Virus record (IMG/VR): IMGVR_UViG_3300044825_002278
Location: 1 to 64,000 of that record
Source of the DNA: a virus
Strand: one strand, 5' to 3'
Length of the DNA: 64,000 nt
The stretch's first letter is position 1. Each line of letters begins with the position of its first letter. The position numbers were made by a program, and so were the translations under genes. Shown in pieces: positions 6,846 through 14,228 of this stretch. The notes below the pieces were generated by a model. The model was not told where the DNA came from, searched no databases, and saw only the letters and a program-made list of their open reading frames with translations.

Positions 6846-7013
6846 ATGACACTTGATGAATTGCTAGAAACCGTTCCAGTTGAAGTTAAAAATGCTATTG
6901 AAGAAATTTGCGAAAGGGCTGGAACATACGATGCGAATTGGGAAGTATTAAAAGCCGCTGGCGAATTATTGGTGAAATATAAAGGTGCTGCCGAAGGGGA
7001 AGATTGGGAATGA
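6846..7013 (+). CDS. hypothetical 55-residue acidic protein
   Basis: It starts in the leader GGGTAGGTAAAAACAATGACA, nearly identical to the leader of the gene at 7302. The product is acidic and helical. It overlaps the next gene by ATGA. Confidence 0.6.
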   Translation: MTLDELLETVPVEVKNAIEEICERAGTYDANWEVLKAAGELLVKYKGAAEGEDWE

Positions 7014-7297
7014 GACAAATTGAACAAGAAATCAAACAATACAATGTACGCAAACCAATTGCTGAAGCGATACGTAGATTAAGCAAAATAGGTTTTAAAT
7101 TTAGTGGACACGGTAGTGGTTTTGGGCAAGAAGATTTTAATGTAATCAATTACGAACTTGATTTATATGTAAACTTTTGCGATACTGGACGAAAGTGCAT
7201 TGTTAACATAAGTCAGGTAACTGAAGATTTTCGCCTATTTTCTGGAACAATTAGTGAGGCAACTAAATTTATAGCCGCCAATGTTGCGGGTAGGTAA
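7010..7297 (+). CDS. hypothetical 95-residue protein
   Basis: The ATG overlaps the previous stop codon. The N-terminal third is helical and basic, the rest beta-rich with a Gly-rich GHGSGFG turn at about residues 34-40. No family recognised. Confidence 0.65.
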   Translation: MRQIEQEIKQYNVRKPIAEAIRRLSKIGFKFSGHGSGFGQEDFNVINYELDLYVNFCDTGRKCIVNISQVTEDFRLFSGTISEATKFIAANVAGR

Positions 7298-7301
7298 AAC
7301 A

Positions 7302-7505
7302 ATGACATACAATGAGATAGAAGCCGCCACAAAGATTTGGGTTGAAACCGTATTGGAGTATTATAAGAACGCGCCCAATCGTGATGAATTGACACAAGTG
7401 TTTGCGCGGGGATATTTTTCTGGCTGGAGCGAGCGTGAACTTGCACAGCTTGCAGACCGTATGAAGTATAATAACGATAACTTTCCACCTTGGCCAATAG
7501 GATAA
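7302..7505 (+). CDS. hypothetical 67-residue protein
   Basis: The start lies in the second copy of the GGGTAGGTAAAACAATGACA leader. The protein has an SGWSERELAQLADR helix and ends in an FPPWPIG tail. No family recognised. Confidence 0.65.
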   Translation: MTYNEIEAATKIWVETVLEYYKNAPNRDELTQVFARGYFSGWSERELAQLADRMKYNNDNFPPWPIG

Positions 7506-7508
7506 TTA

Positions 7509-7694
7509 ATGACAAAATATACAATAGAAGAAGCATATATTGATTATAACAATAAATATCTTGTTAAAATCCGTGTTGATCGTCAAAATTTTCAGGTTAT
7601 TCTTTTAATATTCGATCACTGGCCAAATGCAGAAGAAATCGACACAGAGTTTAAAAAAGAAGAATTAAAATTAAAGGAGTTTTTAAATGATTAA
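7509..7694 (+). CDS. hypothetical 61-residue protein
   Basis: It starts 3 bases after the previous stop. Basic strands at the start and an acidic helical end. Its last 8 bases overlap the next gene, whose ribosome binding site AAAGGAG lies inside it. No family recognised. Confidence 0.6.
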   Translation: MTKYTIEEAYIDYNNKYLVKIRVDRQNFQVILLIFDHWPNAEEIDTEFKKEELKLKEFLND

Positions 7695-7989
7695 GTATTT
7701 AGTGTGTGCGGCTTTTTGTTTGATGGCATCTTGTGTTAACGCTCAAGATTTGTATTACAACTACGGGGGCAATCCTTACTGCCCGCCAAATCCTTACGGT
7801 AATCTTTACCGTTATGATTACCAGCCGCGAGTGGTTGGGTATGCCCCTATTATTCAATGGATTCCACAAGGAACTTTTTTGAATGTTGGGCCGGTTGTGG
7901 TTGACAAGCAGCGGCGGCGTGTTATAATGGGTATCAATGCGGGGTTTTACAGTATCAATGGGGTTGACACTTACTACTTGGGGCGATAA
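7687..7989 (+). CDS. secreted Tyr/Pro/Asn-rich protein
   Basis: The 100-residue product has a signal peptide ending near CVNA (about residue 19), then a Tyr/Gly/Asn/Pro-rich stretch and a beta-rich end containing QRRRVIMGINAGF. That segment recalls short beta repeats I associate with planctomycete exported proteins, a weak resemblance. The start follows AAAGGAGTTTTTAA. It is more GC-rich than its neighbours, consistent with host origin. Function unknown. Confidence 0.7.
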   Translation: MIKYLVCAAFCLMASCVNAQDLYYNYGGNPYCPPNPYGNLYRYDYQPRVVGYAPIIQWIPQGTFLNVGPVVVDKQRRRVIMGINAGFYSINGVDTYYLGR

Positions 7990-7992
7990 GAA

Positions 7993-8145
7993 ATGACCGT
8001 AAAATGTTATAAAAATCAATTGCTTGTATGGCAAATGTCAATTAATGACTTTAGCTTGTGGGTAGCTACCAAGGGGCTTGAATATGTTTCCAAAGAACTT
8101 GCTGGCTGTCAAATAGAATTTTGTAAATCGGAAGTGTTGAACTAA
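7993..8145 (+). CDS. hypothetical 50-residue protein
   Basis: An ATG 3 bases after the previous stop opens a 50-residue frame ending in TAA. The preceding GATAAGAA is a weak ribosome binding site. The product has three Cys and no known motif. Confidence 0.45.
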   Translation: MTVKCYKNQLLVWQMSINDFSLWVATKGLEYVSKELAGCQIEFCKSEVLN

Positions 8146-8174
8146 AAGATATTGAGCTTTATTAAAGGTGTTAA

Positions 8175-8420
8175 ATGAGAATTGAATACGAATTGCCTCT
8201 TGGTTATTCACAAAAAGTAAACCACTGTAAAAGAATAGTGGAAGATTGGTTGCATTACAATCTTTGTAATGGGCATATAGAAGAAAAGATTGATAAGTTT
8301 GGCAAACTTTTAATCGTAATAACGGAAAAGTTTTTAAGCGAGCATCCCGATGAATTGCAAAACGTTGTTGATGCAATTGATTGTAACGGCTTTAATCATA
8401 AACTTACTGGTAAAGAATAA
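8175..8420 (+). CDS. hypothetical 81-residue protein
   Basis: It starts after TAAAGGTGTTAA and ends one base into the next gene's start codon. No recognised motif; mixed alpha/beta with a central amphipathic helix. Confidence 0.65.
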   Translation: MRIEYELPLGYSQKVNHCKRIVEDWLHYNLCNGHIEEKIDKFGKLLIVITEKFLSEHPDELQNVVDAIDCNGFNHKLTGKE

Positions 8421-8698
8421 TGTACAAACTATACGGAATAAAAACAACTTACACGCCATCTTACGATGAACGCGAATGTCGCGAAGATGTTGAACGTAAG
8501 CTTGTTGCAACATTTGACACGGTTGAGCAAGTTGAAAAATATATCAAAAAGGCAAGATTAAAAACCCCTATACGTCAAACGTGGACAAACGATTATTATT
8601 TTAGAAGCAATTCAGTTTTAGCGAAATGCGGCGATTATGAAATAGAGTCGTACGATAATGAAGATTCAGTTCCACACAATCCAGAGATAAGCCGATGA
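8420..8698 (+). CDS. hypothetical 92-residue protein
   Basis: Translationally coupled to the previous gene (TAATG). The fold hint is a helix around residues 35-47 between strands. No family recognised. Confidence 0.65.
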   Translation: MYKLYGIKTTYTPSYDERECREDVERKLVATFDTVEQVEKYIKKARLKTPIRQTWTNDYYFRSNSVLAKCGDYEIESYDNEDSVPHNPEISR

Positions 8699-8961
8699 TA
8701 TTTAAAATTCGTGAAATTGTTGATATCGTAACAAATGATTTATGGCCAGATTTTACTGACGAAATTCGTTTAGAAAATCAAGACGTTTGCTTTAAAATAA
8801 CATTGCTTAAATATTGCCCATTTCCAAATGGCAATAGATTATGTATTACTGAATACATCGACAAGGAATCTTTAGATAAAATGTTTGAACTAGCTGTACC
8901 AGCTATGGCAAAGTCTATTATTGATAGGTGGAAAAGATCATTAGAGGAGCATAATAAATGA
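8695..8961 (+). CDS. hypothetical 88-residue protein
   Basis: ATGA overlap with the gene before. Contains two Cys in a strand-rich centre (DVCFKITLLKYC). No family recognised. Confidence 0.65.
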   Translation: MIFKIREIVDIVTNDLWPDFTDEIRLENQDVCFKITLLKYCPFPNGNRLCITEYIDKESLDKMFELAVPAMAKSIIDRWKRSLEEHNK

Positions 8962-9098
8962 CTTTTTTAACAGAAGCTAAAGATCCTCAGTTGACAAGCC
9001 GATATTGTACGGTAGAATATACTGGACAAGAGTGGGTGACATTGCGTTACACACCAAAAGACAAACATCGCGATAGGGCGAAAACCGATGAAGCTTAG
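8958..9098 (+). CDS. hypothetical 46-residue protein
   Basis: ATGA overlap with the previous gene, ribosome binding site AGAGGAG inside it. Short, with a basic end. Its last 11 bases overlap the next gene. No family recognised. Confidence 0.5.
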   Translation: MTFLTEAKDPQLTSRYCTVEYTGQEWVTLRYTPKDKHRDRAKTDEA

Positions 9099-9315
9099 GA
9101 TTAAAAATAAAATCGTTGGCGAAGATGAGTTATTTTGGGTCGAACTTAATATAAATGGTGAGCGGATTTCAACCGACATTCACGCAAATTCTATAGAAGA
9201 AGCTGAAATTCTAGCCATTAAGCTTGAAAAACTTGCATACGAAATATATAGTGATGCATATTGGGCGGGCGGAAATAACGTATCGCAGCGTATAAAAGAA
9301 ATACTTGGAATTTAA
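9088..9315 (+). CDS. hypothetical 75-residue protein
   Basis: Starts inside the previous gene. A beta-hairpin-like N-terminus and a long helix (SIEEAEILAIKLEKLAYEIY) that resembles small phage arm-type proteins only vaguely. Function unknown. Confidence 0.6.
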   Translation: MKLRIKNKIVGEDELFWVELNINGERISTDIHANSIEEAEILAIKLEKLAYEIYSDAYWAGGNNVSQRIKEILGI

Positions 9316-9316
9316 G

Positions 9317-9649
9317 ATGGATAAAATAAAAAAACAAGCATTAGAAGCTGCTGGTTGGAAATTTGGTGATGCAGAAGATTTTTTAAATGAAGGGCGAACA
9401 ATGAACATAGACGAAGCAATTGAGATTGCGACCTCAACGGCAATCACGCTAACCAAACTTGAGATGGCTGAGGTTGCGGAAGTGCTTGCCGCCGAAGTTG
9501 AGCGACTGCGAGCCATCACGATTTTTCGTAACGGGTTTCTGCGGTGTCACGATTTACTGGTGACGGTTTACGGGTGTCTGTCCAGTGGCCAGTTTGTGCC
9601 GAAGGAAACGATGGAGCTAATCAGGAAGGAAGTGGAGGGCGAACAATGA
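9317..9649 (+). CDS. array member 1: regulator-like start plus EVERLRA module
   Basis: The 110-residue protein starts MDKIKKQALEAAGWKFGDAE, a pattern typical of the first helix of XRE-type regulators or HigA-like antitoxins, but the helix-turn-helix itself is absent. A second module begins at an internal Met near residue 29 (MNIDEA) and reaches AAEVERLRA; it recurs in the following genes. This looks like an in-frame fusion of an antitoxin-like start to an array module. The 9305 TTG is less likely than the ATG at 9317. Confidence 0.6.
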   Translation: MDKIKKQALEAAGWKFGDAEDFLNEGRTMNIDEAIEIATSTAITLTKLEMAEVAEVLAAEVERLRAITIFRNGFLRCHDLLVTVYGCLSSGQFVPKETMELIRKEVEGEQ

Positions 9650-9837
9650 ACGTGGATGAGGCGATGGCTTACGCATCGAAAGACAAATGTTTTTGGACTG
9701 GCGAAGTACATACGGCACTAGAAACGCTTGCCGCCGAAGTCGAGCGACTGCGGGCTGAACTGGCAAAGTCTAGCGAAACGATTAAGTCGCAGCAGGCAAT
9801 CATACACCGATACAAAACAGGAAAGTGGTGGCGATGA
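9646..9837 (+). CDS. array member 2: coiled-coil protein
   Basis: The start overlaps the previous stop (ATGA). The 63 residues begin MNVDEAMAYA and contain LAAEVERLRAEL, a coiled-coil heptad run. The DNA is GC-rich compared with flanking genes. Closely related to the next gene, so tandem duplication is likely. Function unknown. Confidence 0.65.
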   Translation: MNVDEAMAYASKDKCFWTGEVHTALETLAAEVERLRAELAKSSETIKSQQAIIHRYKTGKWWR

Positions 9838-10025
9838 ACGTAGACGAGGCGATGAAGTACGCAGCCGGGTACGAGGAAGATGCTGAACAGGAGGAAGGTC
9901 TGCTTGCCGGTGAGCGAGTGGCGATTGCCCTTGCCACCGAAGTCGAGCGACTGCGGGCCGAACTGGCCGCAATGAAAGCGGAGCTGGAGGACATACAACG
10001 CGAAAACGAGTGGAGAAATGGATAA
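9834..10025 (+). CDS. array member 3: coiled-coil protein
   Basis: Begins MNVDEAMKYA and carries LATEVERLRAELAAMKAEL. It is the same length as the previous member (63 residues) and overlaps it by 4 bases. I chose the ATG at 9834 over the GTG at 9825 because it aligns with the paralogue. Confidence 0.65.
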   Translation: MNVDEAMKYAAGYEEDAEQEEGLLAGERVAIALATEVERLRAELAAMKAELEDIQRENEWRNG

Positions 10026-10052
10026 GAGACCGAATGAAGGAGAAAACTCAAT

Positions 10053-10448
10053 ATGAGGGCAAGTTTAGATCAAGCAATGGGTACAGCACATGGGTTGTCG
10101 CACAATGCCGATCTTGGTTGTTATATGGAATATAACGAACAAGTAATAATAACGCTTGCGAACGAAGTAAAACGATTGCAAGCCGAAATAAAACTACAAA
10201 ATAAAGATTGGTGCGAAGATGACGAAGCAATCAAGCAGCAAGCTTTGAGGGTGCTGGATGCTGCCAAGGTCGAAGGCGATTCGGTTTACGTACCAAGAAT
10301 GGGCGCATTGGCTGAAATGATGGCCGATGAAATCGAACGACTTAGAATTTGGAACAAGCGGTGGCGTGATGTTTCCGCTAGATTGCGATTAACTTTGGCT
10401 GAATTGATAACCGAAGAATTGAAACAAGGAAAACATTATGAAACTTAA
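10053..10448 (+). CDS. array member 4: longer coiled-coil protein
   Basis: The 131-residue product repeats the module as LANEVKRLQAEI near residue 36 and again as MADEIERLRIW near residue 89, so it may be an internal duplication. Starts after GAAGGAGAAAACTCAAT. Likely an oligomeric helical protein; role unknown. Confidence 0.65.
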   Translation: MRASLDQAMGTAHGLSHNADLGCYMEYNEQVIITLANEVKRLQAEIKLQNKDWCEDDEAIKQQALRVLDAAKVEGDSVYVPRMGALAEMMADEIERLRIWNKRWRDVSARLRLTLAELITEELKQGKHYET

Positions 10449-10707
10449 CTTGAGCGAAAGGGTAAGGGCCAATAGCGAAGCTGCTCCTTGGGTGATCGAT
10501 GAAATTAAAGCACTGGAAAAAGAATTAGAGCAACTACGTGCTGGACTTGAAAGAATGAAAACAGTAAGTATTTGTCCGGTACATGTACGCTCAATGTGGG
10601 TTCACGAAAGCCACGGCAGCTTAACTGTTTATTGCAGAACGGGCGAAAGCGCGAAGCTATTGGAAAAATGGATAAGCGACCGCATGAAGGAAAGGAACCA
10701 AAAGTGA
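10438..10707 (+). CDS. array member 5: coiled coil with Cys-containing end
   Basis: Overlaps the previous gene by 11 bases. A coiled coil around residues 21-42 (LEKELEQLRAGLERM) is followed by a domain with CPVHVRSMWVHESHG, which could bind metal. Distantly related to the array. Confidence 0.6.
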   Translation: MKLNLSERVRANSEAAPWVIDEIKALEKELEQLRAGLERMKTVSICPVHVRSMWVHESHGSLTVYCRTGESAKLLEKWISDRMKERNQK

Positions 10708-11039
10708 ACGTCGATGAAATGGAACTAGCGATTTACAATAACATAGACGCGCTGCAAGCTGAAATTAAAGAGCGTCAAGCGGCTATAAAAGAGCTATTGA
10801 CAAAGCTTCCATATGGATATATAATTGTTAGAACATTCATTAAAGATTTTAAGTCTCATACATCTTCGTATAAGAAAGGATTTATTCACTACTATAACTT
10901 TCTTACTTACCATTGGATCAAAGAAAAAGAAGCGGCTTATGTATTTAAAAGTTTTCAAGATGCTGAACATATGGCTAAAATGATACCAAATCATATTCCA
11001 GATTATGTTGAAATTAAAATTGAAAGGATTGCAAAGTGA
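10704..11039 (+). CDS. array member 6: MNVDE-start protein
   Basis: The GTG start gives MNVDEMELAI, matching the array members, and a short coiled coil to about residue 33. The rest is a Lys/Tyr-rich alpha/beta domain. The GTG overlaps the previous stop; a longer frame from 10572 lies inside the previous gene and is rejected. Confidence 0.6.
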   Translation: MNVDEMELAIYNNIDALQAEIKERQAAIKELLTKLPYGYIIVRTFIKDFKSHTSSYKKGFIHYYNFLTYHWIKEKEAAYVFKSFQDAEHMAKMIPNHIPDYVEIKIERIAK

Positions 11040-11359
11040 ACAGTGATTTTTGGAACAGTCTAGACACACAATTAATGGTAACAGCGGCACATCGTTATTG
11101 CTTGGGGCGACAGTCTTATATTGTCGGAGCAGCAATTGACTGGCTATGCAAGCACAGGGAACATTTCGAGCGAAATACCATTCGTGTTATTGTGCGCGAT
11201 ACAGTCGAAGCGTTGCAAGACAATCAAGCTGGATCAGAGTATATTGATGTTCCGGGATGGAAAAAATTAGCCAAAGAGTTTTATGACGCAATACCAGCCG
11301 AAGATCAAGAATGGGTTCGCAATAGCGTTGCACACAAGAGGGAAAAATGGCCACTCTAG
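11036..11359 (+). CDS. conserved phage protein of unknown function
   Basis: GTG start overlapping the previous stop. The AHRYCLGRQSYIVG stretch (about residues 18-31) matches a pattern I recognise in a family of ~105-residue phage and mobile-element proteins with no assigned function. It lies within the small-gene operon. Family resemblance moderate, function unknown. Confidence 0.65.
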   Translation: MNSDFWNSLDTQLMVTAAHRYCLGRQSYIVGAAIDWLCKHREHFERNTIRVIVRDTVEALQDNQAGSEYIDVPGWKKLAKEFYDAIPAEDQEWVRNSVAHKREKWPL

Positions 11360-11499
11360 AACATAAATTGGTTTATCTATCAAATAAGATTATGGCTTAC
11401 GGAATCGCCGTTGGTGACAAAGAGGCGTTCGATACGCTTGTTGAAGCGGTAGAGTTGATTCAGCGGCTATCAAATAATGAAAAAGGTACTCAAAAATGA
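11347..11499 (+). CDS. hypothetical 50-residue helical protein
   Basis: Overlaps both neighbours (13 bases before, ATGA after). Two amphipathic helices. Its ribosome binding site AGAGGGAAAA lies in the previous gene. Confidence 0.5.
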   Translation: MATLEHKLVYLSNKIMAYGIAVGDKEAFDTLVEAVELIQRLSNNEKGTQK

Positions 11500-11975
11500 A
11501 ATTTGGATATAAAGAAATCAAAGAGTTTGCCGAAAATCACGAAGATGAACGTGTGCAGATTATGTATCGTAAACTTTGTGAAACAAGATCAAGAACCGCA
11601 AAATGGTGCGATGCTGCTGTTGCAGCAGAAACCAGAGTTAAAGAACTAGAACAAGAACTCCACAAAGCTGGTGACGGTGATACGTGGCGCGAAGCTTGTG
11701 GTCGATTAGAAGCAGAAATCGTTAGACTTATCGAAGAAAATAAAATCTTGCGATCAGGCTGGCGTAGACAATCAGAAAAACACCACGGATGGGGCAAATA
11801 TGAATGGTGGAATGAACCAATAAAAACTCCAGTTAAATGGAATACAACTACAACCGGACATACTAACTGTGAAAAATGTAACGGAACCGGCACTATTCCA
11901 TTTCAAACAGTCGAACCCGGAACAATGAAATTCGATACGGCGTGGATAAAGTGTGATTGGTGTAATCTTGGATAA
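11496..11975 (+). CDS. coiled coil plus DnaJ-like zinc finger
   Basis: The 159-residue protein has a coiled coil at about residues 45-88 and a C-terminal CEKCNGTGT with a later CDWC, the spacing of a half DnaJ-type zinc finger (CxxCxGxG...CxxC). It ends the operon before a promoter. It may bind unfolded protein or nucleic acid; no J domain is present, so it is not a DnaJ. Confidence 0.7.
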   Translation: MKFGYKEIKEFAENHEDERVQIMYRKLCETRSRTAKWCDAAVAAETRVKELEQELHKAGDGDTWREACGRLEAEIVRLIEENKILRSGWRRQSEKHHGWGKYEWWNEPIKTPVKWNTTTTGHTNCEKCNGTGTIPFQTVEPGTMKFDTAWIKCDWCNLG

Positions 11976-12000
11976 AAAACTTTTTATTCAAGTTCAGAGC

Positions 12001-12028
12001 TTGACAACCCGATAACATAACATATAAT
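12001..12028 (+). promoter_or_regulatory. consensus sigma-70 promoter
   Basis: TTGACA (12001-12006), 16 bases, TATAAT (12023-12028). It should drive 12111 onwards. Confidence 0.88.
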
Positions 12029-12040
12029 GATCATGTAACA

Positions 12041-12077
12041 TTCGTGCCAAAAGTTTTGTGTATTGCGTTGGCACGAA
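12041..12077 (+). promoter_or_regulatory. 5' leader hairpin or operator
   Basis: TTCGTGCCAA (12041-12050) and TTGGCACGAA (12068-12077) are perfect 10-base inverted repeats with a 17-base loop. They lie just after the predicted transcription start and 34 bases before the start codon. No T-run follows, so it is not a terminator. Confidence 0.65.
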
Positions 12078-12110
12078 ATTGTCTCAGAAGCAATTAACTA
12101 GGAGATCAAC

Positions 12111-12479
12111 GTGAACGAAGAACATGCAGCATTTGGGGCATTTTTAATACAAACAATTGCCGAGAGTTGTGGCATTACAGTAGAGCCAACCTTTAAATGT
12201 TCGGAACTAGAACGTAAAATTGACCGCGCTGTTTACAAAGGTACTGATTGCGGCGCTTGGGTGCGTTTTGACGAGCGTGGTATTGTAGTTGGTAGCATTG
12301 TAGAAGGTAGTGATGCAGAATTTTCTGAAAGAATCGACTTGACCGGAGTTGACATTAGCGACGAAGGTGCTAAAATACTTGCAGAGCGATTCTGGAACAC
12401 TATTGAGAAAATCAATGGTCTAGCTTGTGACGCTTGGGAAGAAGCACATTGCAATGATTCTGAATTCTATTTTAATTAA
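12111..12479 (+). CDS. hypothetical 122-residue acidic protein
   Basis: GTG start after TAGGAGATCAAC. First gene behind a consensus promoter and leader hairpin. Acidic with five Cys, no recognised motif. Confidence 0.7.
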   Translation: MNEEHAAFGAFLIQTIAESCGITVEPTFKCSELERKIDRAVYKGTDCGAWVRFDERGIVVGSIVEGSDAEFSERIDLTGVDISDEGAKILAERFWNTIEKINGLACDAWEEAHCNDSEFYFN

Positions 12480-12494
12480 AGGCTGGAGATCGAA

Positions 12495-12902
12495 ATGAAT
12501 CGTCAAGAAATTTTTAATCACGTTGTTGAACATGCCAAGACTATGAATGGTCCGTCGTATTTCATGGAAAATAATCGCAGTCCAACCTGTGCCTATCGTG
12601 GATGCAACGGCAACAAGTGTTTAATCGGAGCAGTTCTTCCCGACAATTTATATTGTCCAGCTATGGAATCAAATATCATAGAAAACCTACTTTCAGAGTA
12701 TCCAGAAGTTGATGACTATTTTCAAGTGCAAAACGAAGAAGATGTTCAGTTTCTGTCATATCTTCAAGCGTGTCACGACGATGCGTGTAGTAATGGTGTG
12801 CGATTTGTTCCACACACAATATCGCCCGACGTTTTTAAGCGTAATCTTATGCAAAATCTAAAAACTTTTGCCGATATACAAGGATTAGTATTTAACAATT
12901 GA
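12495..12902 (+). CDS. conserved hypothetical protein (CAYRG...KCLIG type)
   Basis: The 135-residue product has CAYRGCNGNKCLIGAVLPD at about residues 34-52, matching a pattern I know from uncharacterised phage and bacterial proteins with CxYRGPxGxKCxIG. The start follows GGCTGGAGATCGAA. Function unknown. Confidence 0.65.
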   Translation: MNRQEIFNHVVEHAKTMNGPSYFMENNRSPTCAYRGCNGNKCLIGAVLPDNLYCPAMESNIIENLLSEYPEVDDYFQVQNEEDVQFLSYLQACHDDACSNGVRFVPHTISPDVFKRNLMQNLKTFADIQGLVFNN

Positions 12903-12935
12903 TTATTTTTTGTCTAATTTATAGAGGATTTTGAA

Positions 12936-13295
12936 ATGAAAGTTGCTGTTTACGGAACATTGCGCGAAGGTTTTGGAAATCATCGTTTGCTTGCTGGATC
13001 TGAATTTATTGGAAAAACAAAAACAGAACCAATTTTTACAATGTATGGAAGTGCAATTCCTTGGATTGTAGCAGGTGGAAATACGGCCATAACTGTAGAA
13101 GTTTATGAAGTCGATGAAGTTACTATGCGAAATTTGGATAGGCTTGAGGGTTATCCTTATTATTATGATCGCAAAGAAGTTTCAACTGAATTTGGCGATG
13201 CTTGGATTTATTTTCGAGAAGAATCAGGAAAAGACGAAATACCAAGCGGAGATTGGGCGCAAAAAGTTCTAGAAAAATTTGAAATACCTTGGTGA
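12936..13295 (+). CDS. gamma-glutamylcyclotransferase-fold protein
   Basis: The 119-residue protein opens with VAVYGTLREGFGNH, the substrate-binding loop of the GGCT/AIG2 family, and has the conserved acid in LDRLEGYP (about residue 71). Family members release 5-oxoproline from gamma-glutamyl amines or peptides in the cytoplasm. Phages carry such genes fairly often, with no proven role. Starts after TAGAGGATTTTGAA. Fold secure, substrate unknown. Confidence 0.88.
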   Translation: MKVAVYGTLREGFGNHRLLAGSEFIGKTKTEPIFTMYGSAIPWIVAGGNTAITVEVYEVDEVTMRNLDRLEGYPYYYDRKEVSTEFGDAWIYFREESGKDEIPSGDWAQKVLEKFEIPW

Positions 13296-13307
13296 TTGTG
13301 CTATAAT
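13279..13307 (+). promoter_or_regulatory. promoter for tRNA-Leu and the DUF3445 gene
   Basis: TTGAAA (13279-13284), 17 bases, TATAAT (13302-13307), overlapping the end of the cyclotransferase gene. The tRNA starts 10 bases after the -10 box. Confidence 0.8.
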
Positions 13308-13316
13308 AAATAACAT

Positions 13317-13400
13317 GGCGTTGTGACGTAACGGCAGCCGTAACGGACTTAAAATCCGTTGGGAATTAATCCCGTGTGGGTTCGACTCCCACCAACGCTA
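13317..13400 (+). tRNA. tRNA-Leu (anticodon TAA)
   Basis: Acceptor GGCGTTG with CAACGCT (first pair G-U), anticodon stem ACGGA with TCCGT around CTTAAAA, giving TAA, then a long variable arm (GGGA, ATTA, TCCC) as required for class II tRNA, and a T arm GTGGG/CCCAC. Reads TTA codons, common here. Confidence 0.93.
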
Positions 13401-13419
13401 TTTTAGATAAGGAACAATT

Positions 13420-14163
13420 ATGTATCACCCATACAAAAAAGAATATAGTGTTTTACCTAACTTAGAAAAGTTTTCTGGTTCTCCATTTCACAAGGATGTT
13501 TTTTATGAAGAATATGTTCAACAAAAAAATTCAGTTACCCAAAAAAGAAACCCTGTACTTTATTATAGGATTAATAAAGCTATACTTGATTATACAGGGA
13601 GCTTCATAGGTCAAAATTGCGACTGGGTAAAGCCTCCGTATACTTTTGAAAATGCGTGTATGCAGTTGCAGGAAGACGTAGCCATTCATAGGGTCGATAG
13701 GTCCAATGAATCGGATTGGCTTGCTGCGACTCATATATGTTTTCCATCGAGTTGGCGACCAGAAGAAAAAATTGGAAAGTGTTTGGCGGAAATTCATCAA
13801 CCAATTCCCGGAATGAATTTAAAAAACAGCTATAAACTAGCTGAAACGTCGGCTCGTCTTGGGCCTTTCCAAAGATTTGTATGGTCGCCAATTTTTGAAA
13901 AACGTCTTGATTTTCATCCAGACAATCCAAAGCAAGAGTTTGATCCAAAAAATCCTAAGATTTATGTAAAGGTAGAAAAGCAAATTACTTGGCCAGTTCC
14001 AGAGTTTGATGCTTTTATTTTTATTCTGCGGCAATATATAGTCGAACCAGATCTTGTTGATTTGTATCGCACATGCTACAAAATGACACCCGAGCAGAAA
14101 AAGTACAAAGGAATCAGCGAAGAGTTCCTTAATTTTCTGTTTTCTTACTTGGATAACGATTAA
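13420..14163 (+). CDS. DUF3445 / haem-dependent oxidative N-demethylase-like protein
   Basis: The 247-residue protein matches the DUF3445 pattern: a 'QEDVAI' start, CFPSSWRPEEKIGK at about residues 107-120, then IHQPIPG, and a basic beta-rich end (VEKQITWPVP...FILRQYIVEP) corresponding to the R-x-E-x-Q-T-L-x-R-L-P region. Characterised relatives bind haem and remove methyl groups from amines using oxygen. The classic Arg-Glu of the end motif is altered (VEKQITWP), so activity is uncertain. It follows tRNA-Leu by 19 bases with an AAGGA site. A metabolic gene unusual in a phage. Confidence 0.75.
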   Translation: MYHPYKKEYSVLPNLEKFSGSPFHKDVFYEEYVQQKNSVTQKRNPVLYYRINKAILDYTGSFIGQNCDWVKPPYTFENACMQLQEDVAIHRVDRSNESDWLAATHICFPSSWRPEEKIGKCLAEIHQPIPGMNLKNSYKLAETSARLGPFQRFVWSPIFEKRLDFHPDNPKQEFDPKNPKIYVKVEKQITWPVPEFDAFIFILRQYIVEPDLVDLYRTCYKMTPEQKKYKGISEEFLNFLFSYLDND

Positions 14164-14167
14164 AGTG

Positions 14168-14196
14168 TTGACATTATCGTCCCGAAATACTATAAC
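14168..14196 (+). promoter_or_regulatory. sigma-70-type promoter for uvsE
   Basis: TTGACA (14168-14173), 17 bases, TATAAC (14191-14196), 33 bases before the uvsE start. Confidence 0.78.
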
Positions 14197-14228
14197 TATA
14201 CTGTGTCAATACTTAACGGAGATTGTAA

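Noticed and set aside
9317-9649. Functional XRE-family antitoxin of a toxin-antitoxin pair
   Set aside because: Only the first helix-like segment is present; no helix-turn-helix and no toxin gene beside it.
9669-10051. Antisense frames across the coiled-coil array
   Set aside because: They mirror the GC-rich repeats of the plus-strand genes, give Ser/Arg-rich strings and have no ribosome binding sites.
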